Of a DNA stretch of 8,198 bases, positions 1 through 6,604 are shown one piece after another. Positions within the stretch are counted from its first letter, which is position 1. The number at the start of each line of letters is the position of its first letter. Both the position numbers and the translations under genes were made by a program. Below the pieces are notes generated by a model. That model ran no database searches, was not told the DNA's origin, and saw nothing but the letters and a program-made list of their open reading frames with translations. The DNA comes from an uncultured Fusobacterium sp. (GTDB lineage: Bacteria; Fusobacteriota; Fusobacteriia; Fusobacteriales; Fusobacteriaceae). Location of the stretch: assembly GCA_900545035.1 (NCBI GenBank), contig UQXM01000079.1:1-8198 (forward strand), written 5' to 3'.

Positions 1-131
1 GTGCCACCTTCTTATCTTTTTTTTATAATAATTTTTAGTAAATTACCCATTAAATTATTTTCGATAGGAAGATTATTTTTATATCTATAAATATTTAGGA
101 TTTTCTCTTTAAATTTCGTTTTTTTATCTAC

Positions 132-236
132 TCTGCTGATACAAGTATTACTTTAAGAGTCTATGCCCATGTTTATGCTGATTCTGGTAAGAAGATAGCT
201 AACTTACTTGGTGCAACCATTTTGCAACCAGAGTGA
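132..236 (+). pseudogene. C-terminal remnant of a tyrosine recombinase (phage/ICE integrase)
   Basis: The plus-strand frame ending at the TGA at 234-236 reads D-T-S-I-T-L-R-V-Y-A-H-V-Y, then A-D-S-G-K-K-I-A-N-L-L-G. This is the typical end of a tyrosine recombinase: the stretch after the LGH box, then a Tyr in an RVYAH context (codon 162-164) that would be the DNA-cleaving nucleophile, then the closing helix. The frame is open only back to a stop at 96-98, and the bases before about 132 are low-complexity A/T with no integrase-like sequence. The catalytic Arg and His boxes and more than 250 residues are therefore missing. An imperfect hairpin (209-216 with 222-230, one bulge) followed by six T at 237-242 may be the old gene's terminator. 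The assignment rests on about 33 residues. The fragment is presumably non-functional and marks a past integration or deletion next to the ABC-F gene. Confidence 0.6.
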
Positions 237-270
237 TTTTTTATTGATGTAACTTATTTAAATAGTTGCT

Positions 271-1824
271 CTACACTATCTTCGTTGTCCAGTCCTCAAC
301 ATTCCATACTTCTGTAACAACATCCATATAAAAATCAGGTTCGTGGCTTACAAGAACAACAGTTCCCTTAAATTCTCTCACAGCTTTTTTCAATTCTTCT
401 TTTGCTTCTACATCAAGATGGTTTGTAGGCTCGTCAAGAACAAGCAGATTAAGTTCTCTGTTCATCAATTTACAAAGACGAACTTTTGCATTTTCTCCTC
501 CTGATAAAACTTTCATTTGGCTTGTAATATGATCTCTAGTCAGTCCGCATCTTGCCAGAGCTGCCCTTGCTTCTGCATTTGTCCAGCTTGGAAATTCATT
601 CCATATTTCATCAAGAGCAGTTGTTGATGTTGCAATTTCCTCTTGTTCAAAATATCCGATTTCCAAGAATTGTCCGTGTTCCACTTCTCCGGAAACAGGT
701 TTTATAATTCCCAAAAGAGTTTTCAAAAGAGTAGATTTTCCAAGTCCGTTTACCCCTTTAATTGCAATTTTTTGATTACGCTCTATTGTGAAATTAAGAG
801 GTTTTGTAAGAGGCTCTCCGTATCCTATTACAAGATTTGTGGCAGTGATAACTTCACGGCTTGGAGTACGAGCTTCTTTAAATTCAAAAATTGGTTTTGG
901 TTTTTCTCTTGCCATTTCGATTATATCCATTCTGTCAAGTTTTCTTTGACGGTCTTTAGCAAGATTTGTTGTAGCAACACGAGCTTTATTACGAGCAATG
1001 AAATCTTTTAAGTGCTCAATTTCTTTCTGCTGTTTTTTATATGCCTGTTCCAGCTGTCTTTTTTTCAGCTCATAAGTTTCTAAAAATTGCTGATAACTTC
1101 CTGTATATCTTGTCAGAGTTGCATTTTCCATATGGTAAATAACATTTGTTACATCAGATAAAAATGGAATATCATGGCTTACAAGAATAAAAGCATTTTC
1201 ATAATTTTGTAAAAAGTTTTTAAGCCATGCAATATGATTTTCATCCAAAAAGTTTGTAGGCTCGTCAAGAATCAAAATCATAGGATTTTCCAAAAGAACT
1301 TTTGCAAGAAGAATTTTTGCTCTTTGTCCTCCCGAAAGTTCTGTTACATCTCTTTCAAGTCCGATATCCATAAGTCCCAGCCCTGCTGCATATTCCTCTA
1401 TTTTTGAATCAAGAGAATAAAAATCTCCGCTTTCAAGAATACTTTGAATTTCTCCAACCTCTTCCATAAGAATATCCATTTCTTCAGGAGAACAATCTCC
1501 CATTTTATCATAAATAGAAATCATTTCTTTTTCAAGTTCAAACATATGGTTAAAAGCTGAACGAAGAATATCTCTTATTGTCTTTCCTTTTTCAAGTGTG
1601 CTGTACTGGTCAAGATATCCTGTTGTAATATGATTGCACCACTCTATTTTTCCTTCATCAGGCATAAGCTTTCCTGTGATGATATTAAGGAAAGTGGATT
1701 TTCCCTCTCCGTTTGCTCCCACAAGACCAATATGTTCTCCTTTTAAAAGACGAAAAGAAACATCTTCCAAAATTTGTCTTGCTCCGAAACCATGACTGAC
1801 ATTTGTAACATCTAAAATACTCAT
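271..1824 (-). CDS. ABC-F family ATPase (ribosome-associated, soluble twin-ATPase)
   Basis: This 517-residue protein has two ABC ATPase domains and no membrane segment, which is the ABC-F plan. Domain 1 has Walker A GANGEGKST (36-44), signature LSGGQ (163-167), Walker B ILILDEPTNFLD (183-194) and switch VSHD (215-218). Domain 2 has GVNGLGKST (357-365), LSGGE (440-444), LLVLDEPTNHLD (460-471) and LVSHE (491-495). The charged, K/R/Q-rich helical segment at about 250-310 is the interdomain linker, which in this family reaches the peptidyl-transferase region of the ribosome. Family members act in translation (E-site factors such as EttA) or in antibiotic resistance by ribosome protection. Nothing here identifies a drug, and the length and motifs fit a housekeeping YbiT-like factor better. 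The ATG is well supported by AAAAGGAG (1830-1837) five bases upstream. The gene has its own promoter behind the malY terminator. No convincing terminator is visible after its stop. Confidence 0.9.
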   Translation of the reverse strand: MSILDVTNVSHGFGARQILEDVSFRLLKGEHIGLVGANGEGKSTFLNIITGKLMPDEGKIEWCNHITTGYLDQYSTLEKGKTIRDILRSAFNHMFELEKEMISIYDKMGDCSPEEMDILMEEVGEIQSILESGDFYSLDSKIEEYAAGLGLMDIGLERDVTELSGGQRAKILLAKVLLENPMILILDEPTNFLDENHIAWLKNFLQNYENAFILVSHDIPFLSDVTNVIYHMENATLTRYTGSYQQFLETYELKKRQLEQAYKKQQKEIEHLKDFIARNKARVATTNLAKDRQRKLDRMDIIEMAREKPKPIFEFKEARTPSREVITATNLVIGYGEPLTKPLNFTIERNQKIAIKGVNGLGKSTLLKTLLGIIKPVSGEVEHGQFLEIGYFEQEEIATSTTALDEIWNEFPSWTNAEARAALARCGLTRDHITSQMKVLSGGENAKVRLCKLMNRELNLLVLDEPTNHLDVEAKEELKKAVREFKGTVVLVSHEPDFYMDVVTEVWNVEDWTTKIV

Positions 1825-1888
1825 TTGAACTCCTTTTTATGTTAAATCTCTTTATTTTTAAATATTAAAAAATTATTACAGTATTATT

Positions 1889-1917
1889 AGTATAGCAAAA
1901 AATACAAAAGAGAGCAA
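1889..1917 (-). promoter_or_regulatory. Promoter of the ABC-F gene, overlapping the upstream terminator
   Basis: Reading the minus strand: -35 TTGCTC (1917-1912), a 17-base spacer, then -10 TATACT (1894-1889) preceded by TGC (1897-1895), an extended -10. The predicted transcript would start about 55-60 bases before the ABC-F ATG. The -35 hexamer spans the loop and 3' arm of the malY terminator, so the two signals share bases. The -35 matches consensus at only three positions, so the call leans on the extended -10. Confidence 0.45.
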
Positions 1918-1929
1918 GATGCTCTCTTT
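1897..1929 (-). terminator. Intrinsic terminator of the malX-malY operon
   Basis: A perfect 10-bp stem (AAAGAGAGCA at 1916-1907 on the plus-strand reading, with TGCTCTCTTT at 1920-1929) closes a 3-base loop. On the minus strand it is followed by the T-rich run TTTTGTATTTTTT ending at 1897. It lies 24 bases after the malY stop. This is the strongest terminator in the window and separates malXY from the ABC-F gene. Confidence 0.85.
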
Positions 1930-1952
1930 ATAAAATATATGTTTTAAAAAAT

Positions 1953-3128
1953 TTATTTGTTTTTTATAAAATCCACAGTTTTTTTAATTCTTGAAAGCCC
2001 GTCCTGTACTTTTTGTATTGAGCAGGCAACATTCAGTCTGATAAAATATTCTCCCTCTTCACCGTAAGTATTTCCCGGCATGATTGCAGTTTCTCCGATG
2101 TCAATCAGATATTTTTGAAACTCATTGCTTGAAATTCCCAGTTTTGAGAAGTTTATCCATGCAAAATATGAACCATCAGGAATTTCACATGAAAGTTCGG
2201 GAATATTTTTTTTCAAATATTCTTTTACAAATCTGATGTTGTTTTCTGTATATTTTACAAGCTCATCAACCCAGTATCCGCATTTATTATATGCTGTCAT
2301 TGTAGCAATCACAGCAAGAATTGACGGAGAAGAAAGAGCATCTCTTTCTTTCAAAATTTTTAAAAAAGCATCTCTGTTTTTCTCATTCGGAATAAAAAGA
2401 TATGAACCTGTAAGAGCAGGAATATTAAATGTTTTTGAAGCAGAAGTACATAAAACCATATTATCAAGATAATCTTTTCCCAATGAAAGTACAGGAATAT
2501 GTTTTCCTCTGTAAACAATGTCCATGTGAATTTCGTCAGAAATTATGAAAACATTGTTTTTTTTGCAGATTTCTATAATTTTTGTAAGTTCTTCTTCTGT
2601 CCATACTTTTCCCACAGGATTGTGAGGACTGCAAAGAAGAAATATTTTTGCTTCTCTGCATTTTTTTTCAAAATCATCAAAATTTATTTCATATTTTCCG
2701 TTTATATATTCTAAAGGAGAAGAAATTATTTTTCTTTCATTTCCTAAAATCATTTTGAAAAATCCATCATATCCGGGAGTATTTATTAAAACACCATCTC
2801 TTTTTTCAGATTTCATTTCAATAAATTTTGAAACAGCATAAATTACACTGGGACTGTAAACTATCCAATCTTTATTAATTTGATAATTAAATCTTGATTT
2901 ATACCAGTTTTCAATGGAATTTTTAAAATCATCATGGTTCCATCTGCTGTATCCAAAAATTTTATGATTTATTCTTTGTGTAAGAGCTTCTGCTATTTCA
3001 ACAGGAGATTCCAAATCCATATCGGAGATAGTGAAAGGCAGAAGCCCCTCTTTTCCAAATCTGTCTTTGACATAATCCCATTGAGTGCAGTAAGTGCCTC
3101 TTCTGTCTTTTATTTCATCGAAATTCAT
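1953..3128 (-). CDS. malY: MalY/PatB-type PLP-dependent C-S beta-lyase (cystathionine beta-lyase family)
   Basis: This is a fold-type I PLP enzyme of 391 residues, the usual MalY length. It resembles E. coli MalY along its whole length as I recall that sequence, starting with the DRRGTYCTQWDYV opening and LLPFTISDMD. Numbering from the ATG at 3128, the PLP Schiff-base lysine is K232 in SASKTFNIPALTG. Asp198 in SDEIHMD should pair with the PLP ring nitrogen, Asn170 lies in CSPHNPVGK, and Arg364 in FIRLN should bind the substrate carboxylate. The family cleaves C-S bonds of cystathionine, cysteine and similar substrates to pyruvate, ammonia and a thiol or H2S; E. coli MalY also interferes with the activator MalT. 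An upstream in-frame GTG (3137) would add three residues but lies inside the Shine-Dalgarno sequence, so ATG is preferred. The gene follows malX after 27 bases and is surely co-transcribed. The true substrate here is unknown. Confidence 0.9.
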   Translation of the reverse strand: MNFDEIKDRRGTYCTQWDYVKDRFGKEGLLPFTISDMDLESPVEIAEALTQRINHKIFGYSRWNHDDFKNSIENWYKSRFNYQINKDWIVYSPSVIYAVSKFIEMKSEKRDGVLINTPGYDGFFKMILGNERKIISSPLEYINGKYEINFDDFEKKCREAKIFLLCSPHNPVGKVWTEEELTKIIEICKKNNVFIISDEIHMDIVYRGKHIPVLSLGKDYLDNMVLCTSASKTFNIPALTGSYLFIPNEKNRDAFLKILKERDALSSPSILAVIATMTAYNKCGYWVDELVKYTENNIRFVKEYLKKNIPELSCEIPDGSYFAWINFSKLGISSNEFQKYLIDIGETAIMPGNTYGEEGEYFIRLNVACSIQKVQDGLSRIKKTVDFIKNK

Positions 3129-3133
3129 AAATT

Positions 3134-3140
3134 CCACCTT
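3134..3140 (-). promoter_or_regulatory. Ribosome binding site deciding the malY start
   Basis: AAGGTGG on the minus strand sits five bases before the ATG at 3128. It contains the in-frame GTG that would otherwise give the longest reading frame, so the GTG is very unlikely to be the start. Confidence 0.75.
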
Positions 3141-3155
3141 GCTTATTTAAAAAAT

Positions 3156-4691
3156 TTATTTGCTCATTAATTTTTCAAGTTTATTTTTAACAACATTTAC
3201 CTGTGGTCCGATTATTACCTGAAGATTTGTATTGTCAAGCTTAACAACAGCCACAGCTCCTGTATCTTTTATTTCTTTTTCATCTACTGCAGACATATCT
3301 TTAACAACAAGTCTTAATCTTGTCAGACAGTTATCAAGAGAAACAATGTTTTCTTTTCCTCCCAAAGCTTTCAACATTCTTTCCTCATCATATCCTCCAA
3401 GTTTAGCATCCTGTCCCTCTGCAATAACTTCTCTTCCCGGAGTTTTCAGGTTGAATTTTAAAATTGCCCATTTGAAAACAAAATAATAGATAATAAACCA
3501 AACAATTCCAACAGCAATAACAAGATACCATTTAGTTTTTGTTCCTTGAAGTACACCAAATACCAAGAAGTCAATAATATTTCCGTCAGTATTTCCGATT
3601 GCAACTTTCAAAATTCCCATTAACATAAATCCAAGTCCAACCATAATGCAATGGAAAACATAAAGTGCAGGAGCAAGGAAAAGGAATATAAACTCAAGAG
3701 GCTCTGTAATTCCTCCAACAGCACAAGCAACTATTCCCGAAATTAAAAGTCCTTTTATTTTTTTCTTGTTTTCAGGTCTTGCAGTGTGATACATAGCAAG
3801 AGCAGCAGCAGGAAGTCCGAACATATATACAGGCATTTTTCCTTGTGATAAGAATTTAGTAACATTCGGGTCAAAAATTCCGTTTGCAAACTGTTTGTAG
3901 AAAATAGTTAAAGCTCCTGAAACAGTTTCACCGTTTACAACTGCATCCCCTCCGGCAGAAGTAAATCTAATCATAGCAACAAGAATGTGATGTAATCCGA
4001 AAGGTCTTAACAGTCCCTCTCCTGCTCCGAATAAAAATGGTCCGAAAGGTCCTGATTTACTGATAAGATTTCCTATTCCTATAATAATATGGTTGAAGAA
4101 AGGCCAAATAAATGGAATAGCTAAACTTACAACTCCAACAACAACAGATGTTGCCAAAGGAACAAATCTTGAACCTGTCCAGAATCCCAAGAAATCAGGA
4201 AGAGCTATTGTACGATATTTTTCATGAATTTTATAAACTATAACCCCAATTATAAGTCCTCCGATAACTCCTGTATCAATACTTTGAATTCCCATAACCA
4301 TAGCTTGTCCGGCTTCTTTCATATTTTCCGGAGAAGCAAGAGTACCTGTTGTTTTTAATAAAAAGTTTACAGCAAGATGAGATATTGTAAATCCAACATA
4401 TCCCGAAAATGCAGCAACACCTTTATCTTCTTTGGCAAGTCCCAAAGGAATAGCTATTGCAAACATTACAGGAAGATTTGAAAATGCAAATGATCCTATT
4501 GTTGCCATAAAATTAAAAAATGCGTTTAAAATTGGATTTTTTAAGAACGGAAGTATTTCAGCAGTAACAGAACTTGCAAAAGAACTTCCTATCCCAAGCA
4601 TTATACCACAAGCTGCCAGTAAAGACACAGGCAGAACAAATGTTTTTCCCAAACCTTGGAAAAACTCCCAGAAACTAACTTTTTTTGCCAT
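3156..4691 (-). CDS. malX: PTS EIICB, MalX-like (glucose/maltose family)
   Basis: This 511-residue (from ATG) membrane permease of the PTS glucose superfamily closely matches E. coli MalX in order and spacing (WEFFQGLGKTF at the start, GIMLGIGSS, QSIDTG, GLHHIL, IGNTDGNIIDF). The EIIC domain spans about residues 10-405 with roughly ten hydrophobic segments. GLHH (232-235) and GITEPLEF (327-334) are the family's sugar-site motifs. A short linker leads to an EIIB domain (about 430-511) whose phosphorylated cysteine is C455 in SLDNCLTRLRL. There is no EIIA domain, so phosphate must come from a separate glucose-type EIIA. It should import and phosphorylate glucose, maltose or a related alpha-glucoside; which one cannot be read from sequence. 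The ATG is chosen over the TTG at 4706, which lies in the ribosome binding site. malY follows after 27 bases and a PRD regulator lies upstream. No 6-phospho-alpha-glucosidase gene is visible in the window. Confidence 0.9.
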   Translation of the reverse strand: MAKKVSFWEFFQGLGKTFVLPVSLLAACGIMLGIGSSFASSVTAEILPFLKNPILNAFFNFMATIGSFAFSNLPVMFAIAIPLGLAKEDKGVAAFSGYVGFTISHLAVNFLLKTTGTLASPENMKEAGQAMVMGIQSIDTGVIGGLIIGVIVYKIHEKYRTIALPDFLGFWTGSRFVPLATSVVVGVVSLAIPFIWPFFNHIIIGIGNLISKSGPFGPFLFGAGEGLLRPFGLHHILVAMIRFTSAGGDAVVNGETVSGALTIFYKQFANGIFDPNVTKFLSQGKMPVYMFGLPAAALAMYHTARPENKKKIKGLLISGIVACAVGGITEPLEFIFLFLAPALYVFHCIMVGLGFMLMGILKVAIGNTDGNIIDFLVFGVLQGTKTKWYLVIAVGIVWFIIYYFVFKWAILKFNLKTPGREVIAEGQDAKLGGYDEERMLKALGGKENIVSLDNCLTRLRLVVKDMSAVDEKEIKDTGAVAVVKLDNTNLQVIIGPQVNVVKNKLEKLMSK

Positions 4692-4698
4692 ATGCAAT

Positions 4699-4704
4699 CC
4701 CTCC
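4699..4704 (-). promoter_or_regulatory. Ribosome binding site deciding the malX start
   Basis: GGAGGG on the minus strand lies seven bases before the ATG at 4691. It overlaps the in-frame TTG at 4706-4704, which rules that codon out as the likely start. Confidence 0.8.
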
Positions 4705-4732
4705 AATATTTATATTGTTTTTGACTGCATAT

Positions 4733-4761
4733 ATTATATAACAGATAAAGTGTAAAGTTAA
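4733..4761 (-). promoter_or_regulatory. Promoter of malX-malY
   Basis: Minus strand: -35 TTAACT (4761-4756), exactly 17 bases, then a perfect -10 TATAAT (4738-4733). Transcription would start near 4726, giving a leader of about 35 bases before the malX ATG, with no room for an antitermination hairpin. The weak -35 next to a perfect -10 is typical of a promoter that needs an activator. Confidence 0.7.
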
Positions 4762-4801
4762 TATACATAAAATTTCAGAAAATTTTCATATTTTTTGAAA
4801 A
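4762..4801 (-). promoter_or_regulatory. Candidate activator site upstream of the malX promoter
   Basis: Directly upstream of the -35 lie a 10-base palindrome GAAAATTTTC (4778-4787), an inverted repeat TTTTCA / TGAAAA (4783-4788 and 4796-4801) and, on the minus strand, a near direct repeat TGAAAATTTT / TGAAATTTT. The position suits a DNA-binding activator such as the adjacent PRD regulator. The region is so A/T-rich that chance repeats are likely. It also gives no good GC-stem terminator for the regulator gene, so some read-through into malX is possible. Confidence 0.3.
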
Positions 4802-4826
4802 AAAGTTATAGGTAATGTTTTTTTGT

Positions 4827-6590
4827 TTATCTTTCTTTTAAAAACAATATAATTTCTTCAAGGGAAGAATTTTCAGCCAAATTTATCAAATCTGAAATTA
4901 TTTTGAGATGTTCAATTTTATTTTCTGCCGACAGTATAAAAAGAATATTTCCGTCTTCACTTTCAGGAACTTGTATCCCTTTTTCAGATATAATCACAGC
5001 CAATCCGGATTTCAAAAAATTTTCAGGATTTGTATTATAACAGAAAAGAATTTTTTTATCTATAAACATATATTTTCCAAATTTTTGTATTAAATCTTTT
5101 AAGTTATAAAGCATATCTTTTTTTACAAATTTTTTGTCAACAAGAATATTTATTCCCCTGTCTGCTGCTTCTACAATACTGACGGTTTCAGGATAGATAA
5201 AAATTCTGCTTTTGTCCAAAAGGTTTGAAATATTATAATTATCAACAGAGTTTATATCATCGTCAATAAGAACACCGAATTCTTTCTTTACATTATATAT
5301 AATTTTGTCTGAACTACACACATTGCAATTTGCCTCAACAATATCCATTAATTTTTTTAGAGATATTTTTTTTGTTTTGGAATCTGCAATGGATTTTTCC
5401 ACAGCTTCGGCAATATACAATATTTCTTCATCACGAAGAGGCTCAAGAAGATATTTATTATTTTCCAAAACTCCGTTTTTTACAGCTGACATTATGTTTT
5501 TATCAACTTTGTTCATTTTTAAAATAATTTCAAAATCTTTATGAAGATAAAAATTATTTTTTATTCTGTATATGGCAGGTACTAAATATTTCAAAAGATT
5601 TTCAGCCAAATCTTTATTTGTGATAAATTTCATATTTAAAAGCTTTTCAAGAGTTCTTAAAAATCTTGAAATAAATCTTTCTGCAATAAAAAGATTTTCA
5701 TAGAAGAAATTTACATATTGTCCGCTCAAAAAGTATTCTGTAAGATGCAGAAATTCGTAATTATAACTTTCATCTATAATTTTTTTCAAAACATCTTTTA
5801 TTACTTTATGCTCATAAAGTCCTTTTAAAAACTCACTGTTGCTTTTTCTGTCAATAATACAGCCGTTTTCAATTCTCTCTATTGTAGCTGTCAAATAAAG
5901 AGCCATAATATTTTTAAATTCCTGTGGAAAAATACTTCCAAGATTTTTTTCAATTTCATCAATAACACCAAGAATTTCTTTTTTAAAATATTTGTTAAGA
6001 TATTTTTGTATTATCACACTTTCGGATTTTTCATTGAAATATTTTTTTGAAATAAAATTTATTTCTTTGATATTGAATTTATCATTTTTTATTTCAGCAT
6101 AATTAAGCATTTTTAAAAGTTTCAAATGTCTTAATTTTTTTTCGTTTCCTGAAATTTCAATTCTGTTATCGTATCTTTTAAAATGCAGGTCAAATTGTGC
6201 AAGATAATCTTCCATATTTTTGATATCTTTTTTTATTGTTGTACGGCTGACATTAAGAAAGTTTTCAATATCTTTTATTGTAATATTTTTTTCAAAAAGA
6301 TATTCTGTAAGGATATAGCTCTCTCTTTCTTCTGAAGAGAAAGCATAAGTATTCATATTGAGATTTTCAATAAATTTGTCCAAAATAATTTTTTCTGTAT
6401 GAAATTCCAAATTTCCCAGTTTAATCTCAATATCTTTGATATTTTCTTTTTTCAGATAAAAATTAATATTATCCACACTGTATCTTATATTTCTTTCGCT
6501 GACATGATATTTGTCAGCGAAATACTTTATAGAACAGGGATTGTTGTTTATTTCTTCCAATAACAGAATATCTTTTTTGTTCAATGCCAT
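4827..6590 (-). CDS. PRD-domain transcriptional regulator, BglG/LicR/MtlR activator type, with degenerate phospho-sites
   Basis: The 587-residue protein reads as two helix-turn-helix domains (about 5-60, with VSERNIRYSVDNIN, and 90-150, with LNVSRTTIKKDI), PRD1 (about 185-300), PRD2 (about 310-405), an EIIB-like stretch (about 408-485) and an EIIA-like tail (about 490-587). There is no RNA-binding CAT domain, so it should bind DNA. LicR-type relatives are activated or inhibited by PTS phosphorylation of PRD and EIIA histidines. By eye, those residues are replaced here: Y232 in ALYLTATIERI, no His at the second PRD1 site near 287, Y335 in LLKYLVPAIYRI, A396 in LYIAEAVEKS, and C517 in ILFCYN where LPHA is expected. 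A Cys (C425, NVCSSD) may be the EIIB cysteine, but the loop after it is shortened. GGAG (6597-6600) precedes the ATG. It follows the transporter by 14 bases, and the likely target is the adjacent malXY promoter. Confidence 0.8.
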   Translation of the reverse strand: MALNKKDILLLEEINNNPCSIKYFADKYHVSERNIRYSVDNINFYLKKENIKDIEIKLGNLEFHTEKIILDKFIENLNMNTYAFSSEERESYILTEYLFEKNITIKDIENFLNVSRTTIKKDIKNMEDYLAQFDLHFKRYDNRIEISGNEKKLRHLKLLKMLNYAEIKNDKFNIKEINFISKKYFNEKSESVIIQKYLNKYFKKEILGVIDEIEKNLGSIFPQEFKNIMALYLTATIERIENGCIIDRKSNSEFLKGLYEHKVIKDVLKKIIDESYNYEFLHLTEYFLSGQYVNFFYENLFIAERFISRFLRTLEKLLNMKFITNKDLAENLLKYLVPAIYRIKNNFYLHKDFEIILKMNKVDKNIMSAVKNGVLENNKYLLEPLRDEEILYIAEAVEKSIADSKTKKISLKKLMDIVEANCNVCSSDKIIYNVKKEFGVLIDDDINSVDNYNISNLLDKSRIFIYPETVSIVEAADRGINILVDKKFVKKDMLYNLKDLIQKFGKYMFIDKKILFCYNTNPENFLKSGLAVIISEKGIQVPESEDGNILFILSAENKIEHLKIISDLINLAENSSLEEIILFLKER

Positions 6591-6604
6591 AATTTTCTCC
6601 TATA

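Noticed and set aside
12..152. Minus-strand open frame with a P-I-E-N ... G-N-L-L-K stretch reminiscent of IS3-type transposase ends
   Set aside because: It is short and made almost entirely of A/T-driven Lys, Asn, Ile and Leu codons. It has no start with a ribosome binding site, and the resemblance covers only a few residues.
643..1011. Plus-strand 122-codon frame inside the ABC-F gene
   Set aside because: It is antisense to well-conserved ABC motifs, with Phe/Ser/Cys-heavy content typical of the complementary strand of a coding region. The other plus-strand frames over malY, malX, the regulator and the transporter are rejected for the same reason.
4707..4826. RNA antiterminator (RAT) site for a BglG-type protein before malX
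   Set aside because: The expected malX leader is only about 35 bases and contains no terminator hairpin. The regulator has helix-turn-helix domains rather than the RNA-binding CAT domain.
4790..4826. Terminator after the regulator gene (A-run, TTA/TAA, T-run)
   Set aside because: The possible stem is A-U only with a C-C mismatch and no GC pairs, too weak to call.
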